A stretch of 64,000 nucleotides of DNA, taken from assembly GCF_900100175.1 (NCBI RefSeq), contig NZ_FNEM01000003.1:76725-140724 (forward strand), in the 5' to 3' direction. The notes under the pieces are model-generated. The model made no database searches, was not told where the DNA came from, and worked only from the letters and a program-made list of their open reading frames with translations. Shown here piece by piece: positions 1 through 12,284 of the stretch; position 1 is the stretch's first letter; each line of letters begins with the position of its first letter. A program made the position numbers and the translations under genes. The DNA comes from Ferrimonas sediminum (GTDB lineage: Bacteria > Pseudomonadota > Gammaproteobacteria > Enterobacterales > Shewanellaceae).

Positions 1-435
1 GCCACCAATGCCGACCGCAATACCTACCGTAAGGATCTCGGCAAACTGGAGCCCTTTGAGCGCGAACTGCTTAAAGACGACCACAACGTCTATCTGCTGG
101 ACTTCAGCAACCGCGGCGGTCTGGTGATGCCGATTCTGCTGCAGCTCAGCTATGACGACGGCAGCAGCGAACGCCTGACCCTGCCCGCCGAGATCTGGGT
201 CAAAGACGCCAGCCAGGTCACCAGCATGCTGATTCGCCCCAAGGGCAAGCAGTTGACCCAGGTCGTGGTGGATCCCCATTGGCAAACCGCCGATGTGGAC
301 ACCGGCAACAACCACTTTCCACGCCGAATTCAGCCATCGCGATTGCAGCTGTTTAAGGAGAAGAAAAAGAAAAACATGATGCAGAAACAGCGCGAAGTCC
401 TGAAGACTCCCGCTCAGGATGAAGATGACTCATGA
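1..435 (+). CDS. M1-family metallopeptidase, C-terminal end (partial)
   Basis: The reading frame is open from base 1 and ends at the stop at 433-435, so only about 144 C-terminal residues are in the window; the catalytic HExxH domain would lie to the left. The visible part has a beta-sandwich-like stretch (LLDFSNRGGLVMPILLQL) and a tail with VDPHWQTADVDTGNNHFPRR. That tail resembles the end of periplasmic or exported M1-type peptidases of Shewanella and Alteromonas, where the asparagine-rich element follows the last strand. The sequence after it is very lysine-rich (KEKKKKN), probably a flexible tail. The stop overlaps the next start (ATGA), so the two genes are translationally coupled. The family call rests on C-terminal resemblance only. 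Confidence 0.6.
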   Translation, partial: ATNADRNTYRKDLGKLEPFERELLKDDHNVYLLDFSNRGGLVMPILLQLSYDDGSSERLTLPAEIWVKDASQVTSMLIRPKGKQLTQVVVDPHWQTADVDTGNNHFPRRIQPSRLQLFKEKKKKNMMQKQREVLKTPAQDEDDS

Positions 436-929
436 AACGGCTTATCACCACGATGTGTTTGTTACTGCTGGCGCTGCCGTGTTGGAGTCATCGCTATCAC
501 TTTGGCATGACCCAAATGAGCCTGAGCGCCGATGGCACCAGCCTGGAGGTCGTGCATCGCTACAATGCCAATGACATGAGCCAGGCATTGGCGCTGCAGG
601 CCGACGAGGGCTTCGAAGACAACGAGGCCCGACTGCGGGCCTACTTAAACCAGCACTTTGTTGTTCTCGATAACGACGACCGGGTCATCGCGCCGCAATG
701 GGTCGGCCAGGAGTCGGATGTACGGGACCTGTGGATCTACCAGGAGCTGCCGCTAACCGAGCGGCTGCGCGCTCAGTTCAGCCAAGGAGTCCGCGTCGGC
801 GTCACGCTGCTGTTCGAACTGGAGCCCTCACAAGTCAACACCCTGACACTGCAGAGCCACGGCACCCTGCAGACCTGGCAGCTGGACAGGCGTCAACCCG
901 CGGCCACAGTGCAGCTGAAGCGGCACTGA
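432..929 (+). CDS. DUF6702-like exported protein
   Basis: A 165-residue protein with a Sec signal peptide (MKRLITTMCLLLLALPCWS, cleavage probably before HRYHF). The mature part has the HRYHFGMTQM start and the alternating strand pattern of the DUF6702 family, small periplasmic proteins often found directly after an M1 peptidase gene. No catalytic motif is visible and function is unknown. It overlaps the peptidase by 4 bp (ATGA), so it is probably a partner or accessory of that enzyme. The neighbour relationship is seen; the functional link is inferred. Confidence 0.6.
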   Translation: MKRLITTMCLLLLALPCWSHRYHFGMTQMSLSADGTSLEVVHRYNANDMSQALALQADEGFEDNEARLRAYLNQHFVVLDNDDRVIAPQWVGQESDVRDLWIYQELPLTERLRAQFSQGVRVGVTLLFELEPSQVNTLTLQSHGTLQTWQLDRRQPAATVQLKRH

Positions 930-1154
930 TTACTGGCCCGGAGTGCACACCCGGGCCATCAATAACGCATCAACGTACCGGCCGTCCCGGAAGGCGTACT
1001 TACGGGCACGGCCCTCCTGCTCGAATCCCTGTTTGCGATACAGCGCCAGTGCCGCGGAGTTATCCGCATAGACCTCCAGCTCAATGCGCCTCAAGGCCAG
1101 CCAGTTATCGGCCAGATCCAGCAGGGCCGTCAGCAGCGCACTGCCCACTCCCAT
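930..1154 (-). pseudogene. GNAT acetyltransferase remnant, N-terminal half missing
   Basis: About 74 codons that match only the C-terminal half of a GNAT N-acetyltransferase: the end of the acetyl-CoA loop (GVGSALLTALLDLAD), then LRRIELEVYADNSAALALYRKQGF and the closing ARKYAFRDGRYVDALLMAR. This pattern is typical of the PhnO/YhhY-like branch, whose members are about 160-170 residues. The frame is closed by a TGA just upstream of the first Met, and the serS terminator lies only about 40 bp further on, so the missing half is not nearby. GAGG lies 7 nt before a GTG at residue 3, so a short product could still be translated. Most likely a 5'-deleted pseudogene. It is convergent with, and directly abuts, the DUF6702 gene. 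Confidence 0.65.
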
Positions 1155-1192
1155 ACCTCATGACCGGCCGTATTTCGCAAGCTCTGAACGCA

Positions 1193-1219
1193 AAAAGCCC
1201 GGCTGGATGCCGGGCTTTT
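1193..1219 (-). terminator. serS intrinsic terminator
   Basis: A perfect 11-bp stem, AAAAGCCCGGC (1193-1203) with GCCGGGCTTTT (1209-1219), around a 5-nt loop. It begins 20 bp after the serS stop codon. The A/T-rich outer part of the stem supplies the U-tract on the minus strand. Confidence 0.85.
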
Positions 1220-1239
1220 GGGTGTCACTCTGTGTGCAC

Positions 1240-2541
<1,302 letters not shown>

Positions 2542-2916
2542 TTAAATTCGTGCATAAACCAGTTGCTGACCGCACAGCACCATCAACAGACAGAGGCCGA
2601 CGTTCAGCAACACATTCAACATGGCTTTAATCCAGAATCCTTCCTGCATCAACAGAATGGACTCATTGGAGAAGGTCGAGAAGGTGGTTAACGCACCTAA
2701 CATGCCAACACCAATGAAGGCTTTCAGGGCCGGAGGCAGATCGGAAACGTCGCCCCACGCATAAAGCGCCCCCATGATCAGAGAGCCGATGCAATTTACG
2801 ATCAGTGTACCAAAGGGAAAGCCAGTTCCGAATAGCTTTATGGCCAATAGTGATATGCCATAACGTGCGCTTGCTCCCACTGCGCCCCCAAAAGCCACAG
2901 CGATTAGGTTATTCAT
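2542..2916 (-). CDS. crcB: Fluoride channel CrcB/Fluc
   Basis: A 124-residue inner-membrane protein with four hydrophobic segments, the standard size of a Fluc dual-topology fluoride exporter. Family signatures are [13 protein letters not shown] near the N terminus, NCIGSLIMG in helix 2, and [15 protein letters not shown], which holds the Phe-box and central-sodium-site region. It forms a homodimer that lets F- leave the cytosol. Its start overlaps the end of rarA by 8 bp, so it is read through from the upstream genes. No fluoride riboswitch is evident, and there is no room for one. Confidence 0.95.
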   Translation of the reverse strand: MNNLIAVAFGGAVGASARYGISLLAIKLFGTGFPFGTLIVNCIGSLIMGALYAWGDVSDLPPALKAFIGVGMLGALTTFSTFSNESILLMQEGFWIKAMLNVLLNVGLCLLMVLCGQQLVYARI

Positions 2917-4237
2917 AACGTTTGTTCTCGCTTAAACGGTCCAAATCCGCCAAATGAGCCAGCTTTTCCCTGATTTTCCTCTCCAGCCCACGATCCGTCG
3001 GCTGATAAAATTGTTGCTGCGCCAGCTCCTGCGGCAGGTACACGTCCCCGGCGGCATAAGCACCAGGTTCATCGTGGGCATAGCGGTATTCGGCGCCATA
3101 GCCGAGATCCGCCATCAATTTGGTCGGGGCGTTCCTCAGGTGCACCGGCACCTCCAGATGGCCGGTTTCCCGGGCAGCCACCCGTGCGGCCTTGAACGCG
3201 GTATACACCGCGTTGCTCTTGGGCGCGGCGGCCAGATAGACAATCGCCTGGGCGATGGCCCGCTCCCCTTCTGCCGGCCCCACCCGATGAAAGCAGTCCC
3301 AGGCGTTTAGGGCGATCTCCATGGCACGGGGATCGGCATTACCCACATCCTCGGAGGCGATGGCCAGCAAACGCCGGGCCACATAGAGCGGATCACCGCC
3401 GCCCTCTAAGATGCGACAGAACCAGTACAGGGCGCCATCGGGGTTGCTGCCCCGCACCGACTTGTGTACCGCCGAGATCAGATCGTAATACTGGTCGCCC
3501 TTGTTGTCGTAACGGGCGATGGGTTCACCAGCCACGTCCGCCAGATGGGTCAGGGTCAGTGGCGCGCCGTCGCTCATGTCCACCATCAGCTCCAGCAGAT
3601 TCAGGGCCCGGCGGGCATCCCCATCCACCAGCTCGGCCAGCGCCTGGGCCACCTCTTCGGGCAACACCACCTGCTGCTTCCCCAGCCCCCGCTCCGAATC
3701 GGCGACTGCGTCACAGACGATGCGCTTGATGGCCTCGGTAGAGAGCTTTTTGATCACGTACACCCGGGCACGGGACAACAGCGCGCTGTTGACCTCAAAC
3801 GACGGGTTTTCGGTGGTGGCGCCAACGAAGATCACCGTGCCGTCTTCGATAAAGGGCAGGAACGCATCCTGCTGACTCTTGTTGAAGCGGTGCACTTCGT
3901 CCACAAACAACAGGGTTCGGCGACCATGGGCCTGGGCGATATCTTTCGCTTTGGCAATGGCATCGCGGATCTCTTTCACCCCCGAGGTCACCGCCGAGAT
4001 GCGCTCGACATGGGCGTTACTGTACTCGGCCACCAACTCGGCCAACGTGGTCTTGCCGGTGCCCGGCGGCCCCCACAGAATCATCGAGTGGGCTCGGCCC
4101 GCCTCCAGCGCTTGTCGCAGGGGCTTACCCTTGGCAAACAGGTGTTCCTGACCGATGTAATGCTCCAGCTTACTGGGGCGCATCCGCGCCGCCAGCGGCC
4201 GAAAGTCGGGGCTGAAATCCAGATTCAGAGTACTCAT
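2909..4237 (-). CDS. rarA: Replication-associated recombination protein A (AAA+ ATPase)
   Basis: A 442-residue clamp-loader-like AAA+ protein (RarA/MgsA; WRNIP1/Mgs1 in eukaryotes) that acts at stalled replication forks. The sequence shows Walker [10 protein letters not shown], Walker [13 protein letters not shown], sensor 1 [18 protein letters not shown], and the C-terminal tetramerisation part with the [16 protein letters not shown] region. Length matches the family. The gene overlaps lolA by 4 bp and crcB by 8 bp, so the run is tightly coupled. The lolA-rarA-serS neighbourhood is conserved across gammaproteobacteria. Confidence 0.97.
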   Translation of the reverse strand: MSTLNLDFSPDFRPLAARMRPSKLEHYIGQEHLFAKGKPLRQALEAGRAHSMILWGPPGTGKTTLAELVAEYSNAHVERISAVTSGVKEIRDAIAKAKDIAQAHGRRTLLFVDEVHRFNKSQQDAFLPFIEDGTVIFVGATTENPSFEVNSALLSRARVYVIKKLSTEAIKRIVCDAVADSERGLGKQQVVLPEEVAQALAELVDGDARRALNLLELMVDMSDGAPLTLTHLADVAGEPIARYDNKGDQYYDLISAVHKSVRGSNPDGALYWFCRILEGGGDPLYVARRLLAIASEDVGNADPRAMEIALNAWDCFHRVGPAEGERAIAQAIVYLAAAPKSNAVYTAFKAARVAARETGHLEVPVHLRNAPTKLMADLGYGAEYRYAHDEPGAYAAGDVYLPQELAQQQFYQPTDRGLERKIREKLAHLADLDRLSENKRYE

Positions 4238-4833
4238 TGCCCGCGCTGATCGTCGATCTCAGTCCCCTCGGGGGCGGTAAAGACAAACATCGCATCCGCC
4301 AGAGGGGCGGTGGAGAAGTTAGTCAGCGCAAACTCGCTGCGTACCGCCTGGCTGTCGGTCATCGCCAGCGAGGCGATGGCATCGCCGGCAAAGCACACCG
4401 ACATCTTGCGCACATGGCTGTCTTCATCTTTGGGTTCGGCGTCAAAGCAGTCGCCGCGCTGGCTGAACTGGTATTGTTGCCAGGCTTGCTCGTCGGTTCG
4501 AGTCAGTATGGTCAGCGGGGTCTGGGCAATGGCGTCGTCCTGGCGGTATACCGACACCGATTCCATCAGAGGCTCATACACCCACACCGCCTCGCCGTCG
4601 GCCACCAACAGGCTCTCCTCCGGTGCGGTCAACTGCCACAAAAACCGATCCGGCGCCCGTAGCGCCAACCTGCCTTCGCCGGTTTGAATCAGGTTGCTGT
4701 CTTCGTCGAACACCTGCTGCTGAAACTCGGCCTGAAACTGGCTCAGGTTGTCCAGTCTCAACTTCAAGTTCTGTTCGGCGTTGGCATGGGCCAGCAATGG
4801 CAACAACGCCACCGCAATTGCAATTCGTTTCAT
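4234..4833 (-). CDS. lolA: Outer-membrane lipoprotein carrier LolA
   Basis: A 199-residue periplasmic chaperone that takes lipoproteins from LolCDE and passes them to LolB. The N terminus is a Sec signal peptide ([19 protein letters not shown]) followed by [20 protein letters not shown], a typical LolA start. Conserved LolA segments include [20 protein letters not shown] and [20 protein letters not shown]. It lies 8 bp after ftsK and overlaps rarA by 4 bp, in the conserved ftsK-lolA-rarA order. Confidence 0.95.
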   Translation of the reverse strand: MKRIAIAVALLPLLAHANAEQNLKLRLDNLSQFQAEFQQQVFDEDSNLIQTGEGRLALRAPDRFLWQLTAPEESLLVADGEAVWVYEPLMESVSVYRQDDAIAQTPLTILTRTDEQAWQQYQFSQRGDCFDAEPKDEDSHVRKMSVCFAGDAIASLAMTDSQAVRSEFALTNFSTAPLADAMFVFTAPEGTEIDDQRGQ

Positions 4834-4841
4834 TCAACCTC

Positions 4842-7454
4842 TCACTGTCGTGCTGGTACCAGCACTTCTCGGTTACCGTTGTGCCCCGGCGCGCTCACCA
4901 GGCCACTTTGCTCCATCTCCTCGACCATTCTGGCGGCGCGGTTGTAGCCAATTTTCAGCTTTCGTTGCACGCTGGAGATGGATGCCCGGCGGGACTCGAT
5001 GACAAAAGCCACCGCCTCGTCGTAAAGGGCGTCTTTCTCACCGTCAGAGTCGGAGCTTTCTCCCGGCAGCAGCACCTGCTCACCACCACTCTCTCCGGCC
5101 AGAATCTCTTCGATGTAATTAGGCTTACCCCGGGCACACCAATCGGCCACCACCCGGTGCACCTCATGGTCATCCACAAAGGCTCCGTGAACCCGCACCG
5201 GCACTCCGGTTCCGGGCGGCAGATACAACATGTCCCCCTGCCCCAGCAACTGCTCGGCGCCCTGTTGATCCAGAATGGTACGTGAGTCGACCCGGCTGGA
5301 CACCTGGAAGGCGATCCGGGTCGGAATGTTGGCCTTAATCAGACCGGTAATCACATCCACCGACGGACGCTGCGTCGCCAGAATCAGGTGAATCCCGGCG
5401 GCCCGGGCCTTCTGGGCGATTCGGGCGATCAACTCCTCCACCTTCTTACCGACGATCATCATCATGTCGGCAAACTCATCCACTACCACCACAATGGAAG
5501 GCAGTTTCTCCAGCTCCGGCGGCTGCAGATCCATGCTGTCGGTGGGCTGCCAGAACGGATCCGTCAGTGGTTGGCCCTGCTGCTGGGCGTCCAGAATCTT
5601 GGCATTATAGCCCTTGAGGTTTCGCACCCCCATGGCCGACATCAGTTTATACCGGCGCTCCATCTCCCCCACACACCAGCGCAGGGCGTTGGCCGCCTCT
5701 TTCATGTCGGTCACCACCTCGCACAGCAGGTGCGGAATGCCTTCGTACACCGACAGTTCCAGCATTTTGGGATCGATCATGATCAAGCGGACGTCTTCCG
5801 GCGTCGACTTGTACAGCAAGCTGACGATCATGGCGTTCACGCCCACCGATTTACCGGAGCCGGTGGTACCGGCCACCAGCAGGTGGGGCATCTTACCCAG
5901 GTCCACCACCACCGGGTAACCGGAGATGTCCTGCCCCAGCACCATGGCCAGGTTCGACTTGGACTGCTCAAACTGCTCGCACCCCAACACGTCCCGCATA
6001 AATACGGTTTCCCGGCTCTTGTTGGGCAGCTCCAGGCCGATCACCGACTTACCGGGAATCACCTCCACTACTCGAACACTCACCGCAGACAGGGCCCGCG
6101 CCAGATCCTTTGCCAGGTTGGTGATTTTAGAGACTTTGACTCCTGGAGCCAGATCCAGTTCAAACCGGGTGATCACCGGGCCAGGATGCACATCCACCAC
6201 CTTGGCCACCACATTGAAGTCTGCCAGTTTCAGCTCCACCAAGCGGGCAATCTGATCCAGCTCCTCCTGGGAGATCGGGTTCTGCGCCTTATGGGGTCGA
6301 TCCAACAGCTCCAGTGTCGGCATCAGGGTCTGGGCTTCCACCTGCGCCGGAGTTAACGCTGGCGGGGCTGCCGGCACGACCTTGGCCGCGGGCGCTGCCG
6401 GTTCGGCGGCCGCTGCCTGAAGTTCTGGAGACAGAGCCGGGGCGGAGTCCGGGAACGGCTCGGTCAGGTTGTCAGGAAGCAGCGGTTCCAGCGGACTCAA
6501 TTTGGGTTCGGCCCGGGGGCCGTCCATCGCCTGCTTCAACTCCTCGGGCAACGCCGCAGGCTCGTCGCTGGCCGTCAGCGATTCGTCCTGCTCCTCCTGT
6601 GGGCCGTACACCCGTTCGTCGTACCAGTCGACAAAACGCTTAAACCAGGCAAAACGATGCAGAACCGGCACCTTGTCCAGCCAATCGGAGACCTCGTCAT
6701 CGGTCACCGCTGACTCGGGTCCGTCCTCGATCACTACCGAGTCGGCCCGGCCCGCCTTAAGCTGGGACGATGCGCGCTGTTTATGGGACTGGGCCACCTG
6801 CAGCAGCTCATCGGCATCGTCGTTGTCATTTCGGTCACGACTCATCAGCTTCGACGGCAATCGCCACAACCAGGTCATCGCGGTGATGACGCCGAACCCT
6901 ACCGCTTCCACCACGGTGGCCCAGCTTAAGCCAGTAAACAGGGTAAAGCCGGCGCCAACAAAGCACAGCAGCAGCAGGGTGGTGCCCAGCAGGTTGAAAT
7001 AGGGCAGCATGGCATCACGAATCACATCGCCAATGACGCCGCCGGCAGAAAAGTAGTAGATGTCATCGGCATTCATCGACGCCAGGGTAGAAAAACCCAG
7101 TAACATCAACAACAGACCAACAATGCGAAGGGCCACCGAGAAGTAATCAATCTCACCGATGCGGTAGCTACGGCGAAACATCAGCCAACCGGTGACTGCG
7201 GTCAGCACCGGTACCGACCAGGCACTGAGGCCAAAAGAGAAGTACAGCAGATCGGCAAGCCAGGCGCCTACCCGTCCCATGAGATTGTGTATCTGCCCAT
7301 CCCAGGCGGTTTGACTCCAGCCGGGATCCGCCGGATGGAAGCTGCCCAGGGCGGCCAACAGATACAGGGCCAGGGCGCAACAGACTATCAGCCCGCCTTC
7401 CAGCAACCGCTGAATCCCATTGAGGGTACGGGGCTGAATCGCTTGGTCACTCAA
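4842..7454 (-). CDS. ftsK: DNA translocase FtsK
   Basis: An 870-residue septal DNA pump that clears chromosome ends during division and activates XerCD at dif. About residues 20-200 hold four transmembrane helices. Residues 210-385 are an acidic, Pro/Ala-rich linker, much shorter than in E. coli FtsK (1329 residues). The RecA-like motor carries Walker [14 protein letters not shown] and Walker [14 protein letters not shown]. The C-terminal gamma winged helix that reads KOPS is at about 805-868 ([20 protein letters not shown]). The frame starts at TTG, with AAAGG 8 nt upstream and an in-frame stop close before it, so TTG is the likely start. First gene of the leftward run to serS. Confidence 0.96.
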   Translation of the reverse strand: MSDQAIQPRTLNGIQRLLEGGLIVCCALALYLLAALGSFHPADPGWSQTAWDGQIHNLMGRVGAWLADLLYFSFGLSAWSVPVLTAVTGWLMFRRSYRIGEIDYFSVALRIVGLLLMLLGFSTLASMNADDIYYFSAGGVIGDVIRDAMLPYFNLLGTTLLLLCFVGAGFTLFTGLSWATVVEAVGFGVITAMTWLWRLPSKLMSRDRNDNDDADELLQVAQSHKQRASSQLKAGRADSVVIEDGPESAVTDDEVSDWLDKVPVLHRFAWFKRFVDWYDERVYGPQEEQDESLTASDEPAALPEELKQAMDGPRAEPKLSPLEPLLPDNLTEPFPDSAPALSPELQAAAAEPAAPAAKVVPAAPPALTPAQVEAQTLMPTLELLDRPHKAQNPISQEELDQIARLVELKLADFNVVAKVVDVHPGPVITRFELDLAPGVKVSKITNLAKDLARALSAVSVRVVEVIPGKSVIGLELPNKSRETVFMRDVLGCEQFEQSKSNLAMVLGQDISGYPVVVDLGKMPHLLVAGTTGSGKSVGVNAMIVSLLYKSTPEDVRLIMIDPKMLELSVYEGIPHLLCEVVTDMKEAANALRWCVGEMERRYKLMSAMGVRNLKGYNAKILDAQQQGQPLTDPFWQPTDSMDLQPPELEKLPSIVVVVDEFADMMMIVGKKVEELIARIAQKARAAGIHLILATQRPSVDVITGLIKANIPTRIAFQVSSRVDSRTILDQQGAEQLLGQGDMLYLPPGTGVPVRVHGAFVDDHEVHRVVADWCARGKPNYIEEILAGESGGEQVLLPGESSDSDGEKDALYDEAVAFVIESRRASISSVQRKLKIGYNRAARMVEEMEQSGLVSAPGHNGNREVLVPARQ

Positions 7455-7602
7455 GCTCGTTACCTTTTATGCACTTAACTAATTACGATAAAGAATACCA
7501 TATCAGACAACGGCCACTGATGCATGGTTATCTATACAGTTATCCACGGCGGCGTCATCGCCTGCCCCGCCATGAAAAGGCCGGGCGGCTAAAACGAAAA
7601 AA

Positions 7603-7619
7603 TGCCTCATAAAGAGGCA
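7603..7619 (-). terminator. lrp terminator
   Basis: A 6-bp core stem TGCCTC/GAGGCA with a 5-nt loop, flanked by A and T runs. On the minus strand it is followed by TTTTTT and lies about 30 bp after the lrp stop. Confidence 0.75.
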
Positions 7620-7648
7620 CTTTTTAGGTAAATCAGAAGGCACCAGGC

Positions 7649-8155
7649 TTAGGCTGGCACGCTGTGCTGGGCGATAAGCACCCGACTGGTCTGTTTTACC
7701 TCTTCCATCACCACGTAGGTGCGAGTGTCTTTTACACCGGGCAGTTTCAACAGCGTTTCCGACAACAGCTGACGATAGGCGGACATGTCGCTAACACGAG
7801 TCTTCAGAAGGTAATCGAAGTCACCGGAGACCAGGTGACACTCTTGGATGTCATCCAGCGCCATCACTGAGTGGTTGAATTTATCGAACACTTCTGGGGA
7901 ATCGCGGTTCAGGGTGATTTCGACATAAACCAACAAAGAGGCGCCAAGATAATGAGGATTTACCAGTGCGGTGTAGCCCTGGATAAAGCCTTGACGCTCA
8001 AGACGTTTTACCCGTTCCAGACAGGGCGTTGGGCTAAGGCCGACGCGCTTGGAGAGTTCAACATTGGAGATACGACCATCCTTTTGCAGTTCATTCAGGA
8101 TGTTGCGGTCGATTCTATCCAACTCTTTGAGTGGCTTTTTCTTATTATATGCCAT
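7649..8155 (-). CDS. lrp: Leucine-responsive regulatory protein Lrp
   Basis: A 168-residue Lrp/AsnC-family global regulator. The N-terminal winged helix-turn-helix is clear (LDRIDRNILNELQKDGRISN, then VELSKRVGLSPTPCLERVKR). It is followed by the RAM ligand-binding domain with SGDFDYLLKTRVSDMSAY and a C-terminal strand. The sequence is very close to enterobacterial Lrp, and its position between ftsK and trxB is the conserved place of global lrp. Here, however, an alanine dehydrogenase gene lies divergently between lrp and trxB. ATG start with GGAAG 6 nt upstream. It probably regulates itself and possibly ald; that is inference. Confidence 0.95.
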   Translation of the reverse strand: MAYNKKKPLKELDRIDRNILNELQKDGRISNVELSKRVGLSPTPCLERVKRLERQGFIQGYTALVNPHYLGASLLVYVEITLNRDSPEVFDKFNHSVMALDDIQECHLVSGDFDYLLKTRVSDMSAYRQLLSETLLKLPGVKDTRTYVVMEEVKQTSRVLIAQHSVPA

Positions 8156-8212
8156 TATGTGCTTCCTTTTCCCTTCTTGGTTGGGATTTTATCCTAATAA
8201 TGCCCAAATATA

Positions 8213-8231
8213 TCGGAAGAAAAACTTCCGA
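8213..8231. promoter_or_regulatory. Palindrome in the lrp-ald divergent region
   Basis: The 7-bp arms TCGGAAG (8213-8219) and CTTCCGA (8225-8231) surround five A residues. It lies 58 bp upstream of the lrp start and about 110 bp upstream of ald. With no U-tract and its place between divergent promoters, an operator is more likely than a terminator. Which protein binds is unknown. Confidence 0.35.
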
Positions 8232-8280
8232 CTGAATAATATACTGATTCGCACCCGATAGCCACGAAAAAATCATATTC

Positions 8281-8307
8281 AGGCGCATAAATTCACTACA
8301 TACGCCT
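8281..8307. promoter_or_regulatory. Imperfect inverted repeat upstream of ald
   Basis: AGGCGCAT (8281-8288) and ATACGCCT (8300-8307) form an inverted repeat with one mismatch and an AT-rich spacer, about 35 bp before the ald start. Lrp-family proteins prefer dyads with AT-rich centres, so this is a candidate operator; the assignment is inference. Confidence 0.3.
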
Positions 8308-8340
8308 ATGGATTAGTAGAAAACAACAAAAGGGGAAAAT

Positions 8341-9459
8341 ATGATCATCGGTGTGCCAAAGGAGATTAAGAACCACGAATATCGTGCCGGCATGGTGCCA
8401 GCCAGTGTGCGGGAACTGACCCGTCGCGGCCATAAGGTACTGGTGCAAACCCAGGCGGGAAGCGGTATCGGGTTCGACGATCAAGACTACATCAACGCCG
8501 GCGCTGAGATCCTCGACAGCGCCGATGCCGTCTTCGCCAGCGCGGAGATGATTGTAAAGGTAAAAGAGCCTCAGGCAGTGGAACGCGCTATGCTGCGCCC
8601 CGGCCAAATCCTGTTTACCTACCTCCACCTGGCACCGGATCTGCCACAGACTCAGGATCTGGTGAACAGCGGCGCTGTCTGCATCGCCTACGAAACCGTG
8701 ACCGACAATAAAGGTGGCCTGCCCCTGCTGGCACCGATGTCCGAAGTAGCCGGCCGTATGTCCATCCAGGCCGGTGCCCAGGCACTGGAGAAGTCCAACA
8801 TGGGCCGGGGCATGCTGCTGGGTGGCGTCCCCGGTGTTGAGCCCGCCAAAGTGGTGGTCATCGGTGGCGGCATGGTCGGCCGCAACGCCGCCCTGATGGC
8901 CGTTGGCCTGGGTGCCGACGTCACCATCCTGGATCGTAACGTCAACGTATTGCGGGATCTCAATCACCAATTTGAGAACCGGGCCAAGGTGATCTACTCC
9001 ACGGCCGAAGCGTTGGAAAAGCACGTTCTGGAGGCTGACCTGGTGATCGGTGGCGTCCTGATTCCGGGTGCTGCGGCACCGAAACTGATAACCCGTGAAC
9101 ACATCAGCAAGATGAAGCCCGGTGCCGCCATTGTCGATGTCGCCATCGACCAGGGGGGCTGCGTCGAAACCTCCAAAGCGACCACCCACCAGGATCCGGT
9201 GTTCATCGTCGATGATGTGGTGCACTACTGTGTGGCCAACATGCCCGGCGCCGTTCCCCGCACCTCCACCTTTGCCCTGAACAACGCCACCCTGCCCTAC
9301 ATCATTGCACTGGCAGAAAAAGGCTATAAACAGGCACTGCTGGACGACGAGCACCTGCTCAACGGCCTGAATGTCATCAACGGTAAAATCACCTGCGAAG
9401 AGGTGGCCGAAGCGCTGAACTTTGAGTTCTTCGACCCCCGCAGCGAACTGACTGGATAA
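8341..9459 (+). CDS. ald: Alanine dehydrogenase
   Basis: A 372-residue NAD-dependent L-alanine dehydrogenase that converts L-alanine and NAD+ to pyruvate, ammonium and NADH, or the reverse. The N terminus [18 protein letters not shown] is diagnostic. The catalytic lysine lies in MIVKVKEPQ and the catalytic histidine in [10 protein letters not shown]. The Rossmann [20 protein letters not shown] binds NAD. Length matches the family (about 371). AGGGG lies just before the ATG. It is divergent from lrp and followed by its own terminator, so it is a single-gene unit probably under amino-acid-responsive control. Confidence 0.97.
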   Translation: MIIGVPKEIKNHEYRAGMVPASVRELTRRGHKVLVQTQAGSGIGFDDQDYINAGAEILDSADAVFASAEMIVKVKEPQAVERAMLRPGQILFTYLHLAPDLPQTQDLVNSGAVCIAYETVTDNKGGLPLLAPMSEVAGRMSIQAGAQALEKSNMGRGMLLGGVPGVEPAKVVVIGGGMVGRNAALMAVGLGADVTILDRNVNVLRDLNHQFENRAKVIYSTAEALEKHVLEADLVIGGVLIPGAAAPKLITREHISKMKPGAAIVDVAIDQGGCVETSKATTHQDPVFIVDDVVHYCVANMPGAVPRTSTFALNNATLPYIIALAEKGYKQALLDDEHLLNGLNVINGKITCEEVAEALNFEFFDPRSELTG

Positions 9460-9468
9460 AAAACCTGA

Positions 9469-10524
<1,056 letters not shown>

Positions 10525-10547
10525 AGTCGGCTCTTTCCACCTGAATC

Positions 10548-10570
10548 AAGAGGGAGCCGGTCTCCCTCTT
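10548..10570 (+). terminator. Hairpin between trxB and cydD
   Basis: A 9-bp perfect stem AAGAGGGAG (10548-10556) / CTCCCTCTT (10562-10570), loop CCGGT, followed by ATTGTTTG. The U-tract is short, so termination may be partial, leaving some read-through from trxB into cydDC. Confidence 0.6.
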
Positions 10571-10592
10571 ATTGTTTGTCAAAGAAGAATCT

Positions 10593-12284
10593 ATGGACAA
10601 AGCGTTACAGCGCCAACTCAATGGCTGGCTGCGCGGGGCCGCCAGGCCCGCCCGCAGCTGGCTGCTGCTTACCATCGGCTTCGGCTTGCTGGCCGGCATC
10701 TGCATCATCGGTCAGGCCTGGGTACTGGCCAACCTGCTGCATCAGTTGGTGATTGAGCAGGTCGACAAAACCACACTCACCAATGACTTCCTCCTGCTCG
10801 CGGCATTGATCGCCGCAAAATCCCTGGCCCTGGCTGGCCGGGAAGTGGCCAGTTTCCGCATCGGATCGCTGGTGCGCCACAACACCCGCCGGGCGATTTT
10901 GGATAAGCTTGACCGTCTCGGTCCGGCCTTTGCCAGCAGCAAAAGTGGCGGTGCCTGGACCACCATGCTGCTGGAACAGACCGAGCAGATGCAGGACTTC
11001 TTCTCCAAGTACCTGCCGCAGATGATGCTGGCCGGACTGATTCCGCTGATGATTCTGGTGCTGCTGTTTCCCATCAACTGGATCGCCGGCCTGATCCTGC
11101 TGGGCACCGCGCCGCTGACCGTGCTGTTTATGGCCATCATCGGCATGGGCGCCGCCGACGCCAATAAACGCAACTTTCAGGCCCTGGCACGACTATCCGG
11201 TACCTTCCTGGACCGGTTACGCGGTATGAGTACCATCCGCCAGTTTGCCGCAGCCCAGTCCCAAGCCGACACCCTGCGTGATGCCTCCGACGAGTTTCGG
11301 CAGCGAACCATGGAGGTGCTGAGAATGGCGTTCCTGTCGTCGGCGGTACTGGAGTTTTTTGCCGCCATCTCCATCGCCCTGATCGCGGTCTATTTTGGTT
11401 TCAGCTATCTGGGCCACCTGGATTTTGGCCATTATGGCGCTGGCATCACCCTGTTTACCGGCTTTCTGGTGCTGCTGCTGGCTCCGGAGTTTTATCAGCC
11501 GCTGCGGGATCTGGGGGCGTTTTATCACGCCAAAGCCCAGGCGCTGGGCGCGGCCGAGTCCATCGTCGATTTTCTGGATCATCAGTCCGAACTCAATCAG
11601 GGCGACCGCCGCCTCGACGCCGACTCACCGATGCACATCCGCGCCTCAAAGTTGGTAGTCTGTGCCCACGACCACACCCCGCTCACTCAGCCTGTGGACT
11701 TTGAACTGCTTCCCGGGCACAAACTGGCCCTGGTGGGCCCGTCCGGCGCCGGCAAGAGTTCGGTGATGAAAGCCCTGATGGGACTGTTACCCTACCAGGG
11801 CAGTCTCACCGTTGATGGCATCGAGGTCCGGGAACTCAGTCGCGACCCCTGGATGCGCCACTACAGCTGGCTGGGCCAAAATCCGGCCCTGGTGCACGGC
11901 AGCGTCCGTGACAACCTGCTGATGGGGCGTTGCGACATCGATGACGCCCGCCTGCGGCAGGCCTGTGAACACGCTCATCTGGATCAGGCCCTGGCCCAGT
12001 TCGACCAGGGTCTTGAGCACAAGGTGGGCGATCGCAACAGCGGCCTGTCCGTCGGTCAGGCCCAGCGCATCGCCCTGACCCGGGCTTTGCTCAAGGACGC
12101 GCCCTTGCTGCTGCTGGATGAGCCCACCGCCAGTCTGGATCAGCGCAGTGAACAACTGGTGATGGATGGGCTGAGGCAACACTGGGTCAACAAAAGCGTA
12201 GTGATGATCAGTCACCGCCGTGACAGCCTCAACGAGATGGACACCGTGGTCACCCTGACTGCCAAGGAGCACACCGATGCGTGA
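10593..12284 (+). CDS. cydD: Thiol reductant ABC exporter subunit CydD
   Basis: A 563-residue half of the heterodimeric CydDC ABC exporter, which moves cysteine and glutathione to the periplasm and is needed for cytochrome bd assembly. About residues 1-320 carry six membrane segments. The nucleotide-binding domain has Walker A GPSGAGKSSVM, signature LSVGQAQRI and Walker B LLLLDEPTASLD, then the H-loop MISHRRD. The signature serine is followed by V rather than G, as in many CydD proteins. Start placed at ATG 10593; a longer TTG-initiated form is possible. Overlaps cydC by 8 bp. Confidence 0.95.
   Translation: MDKALQRQLNGWLRGAARPARSWLLLTIGFGLLAGICIIGQAWVLANLLHQLVIEQVDKTTLTNDFLLLAALIAAKSLALAGREVASFRIGSLVRHNTRRAILDKLDRLGPAFASSKSGGAWTTMLLEQTEQMQDFFSKYLPQMMLAGLIPLMILVLLFPINWIAGLILLGTAPLTVLFMAIIGMGAADANKRNFQALARLSGTFLDRLRGMSTIRQFAAAQSQADTLRDASDEFRQRTMEVLRMAFLSSAVLEFFAAISIALIAVYFGFSYLGHLDFGHYGAGITLFTGFLVLLLAPEFYQPLRDLGAFYHAKAQALGAAESIVDFLDHQSELNQGDRRLDADSPMHIRASKLVVCAHDHTPLTQPVDFELLPGHKLALVGPSGAGKSSVMKALMGLLPYQGSLTVDGIEVRELSRDPWMRHYSWLGQNPALVHGSVRDNLLMGRCDIDDARLRQACEHAHLDQALAQFDQGLEHKVGDRNSGLSVGQAQRIALTRALLKDAPLLLLDEPTASLDQRSEQLVMDGLRQHWVNKSVVMISHRRDSLNEMDTVVTLTAKEHTDA

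Noticed and set aside
4842-7454. Truncated FtsK
   Set aside because: Shorter than E. coli FtsK only in the linker; the membrane part, motor and gamma domain are all present.
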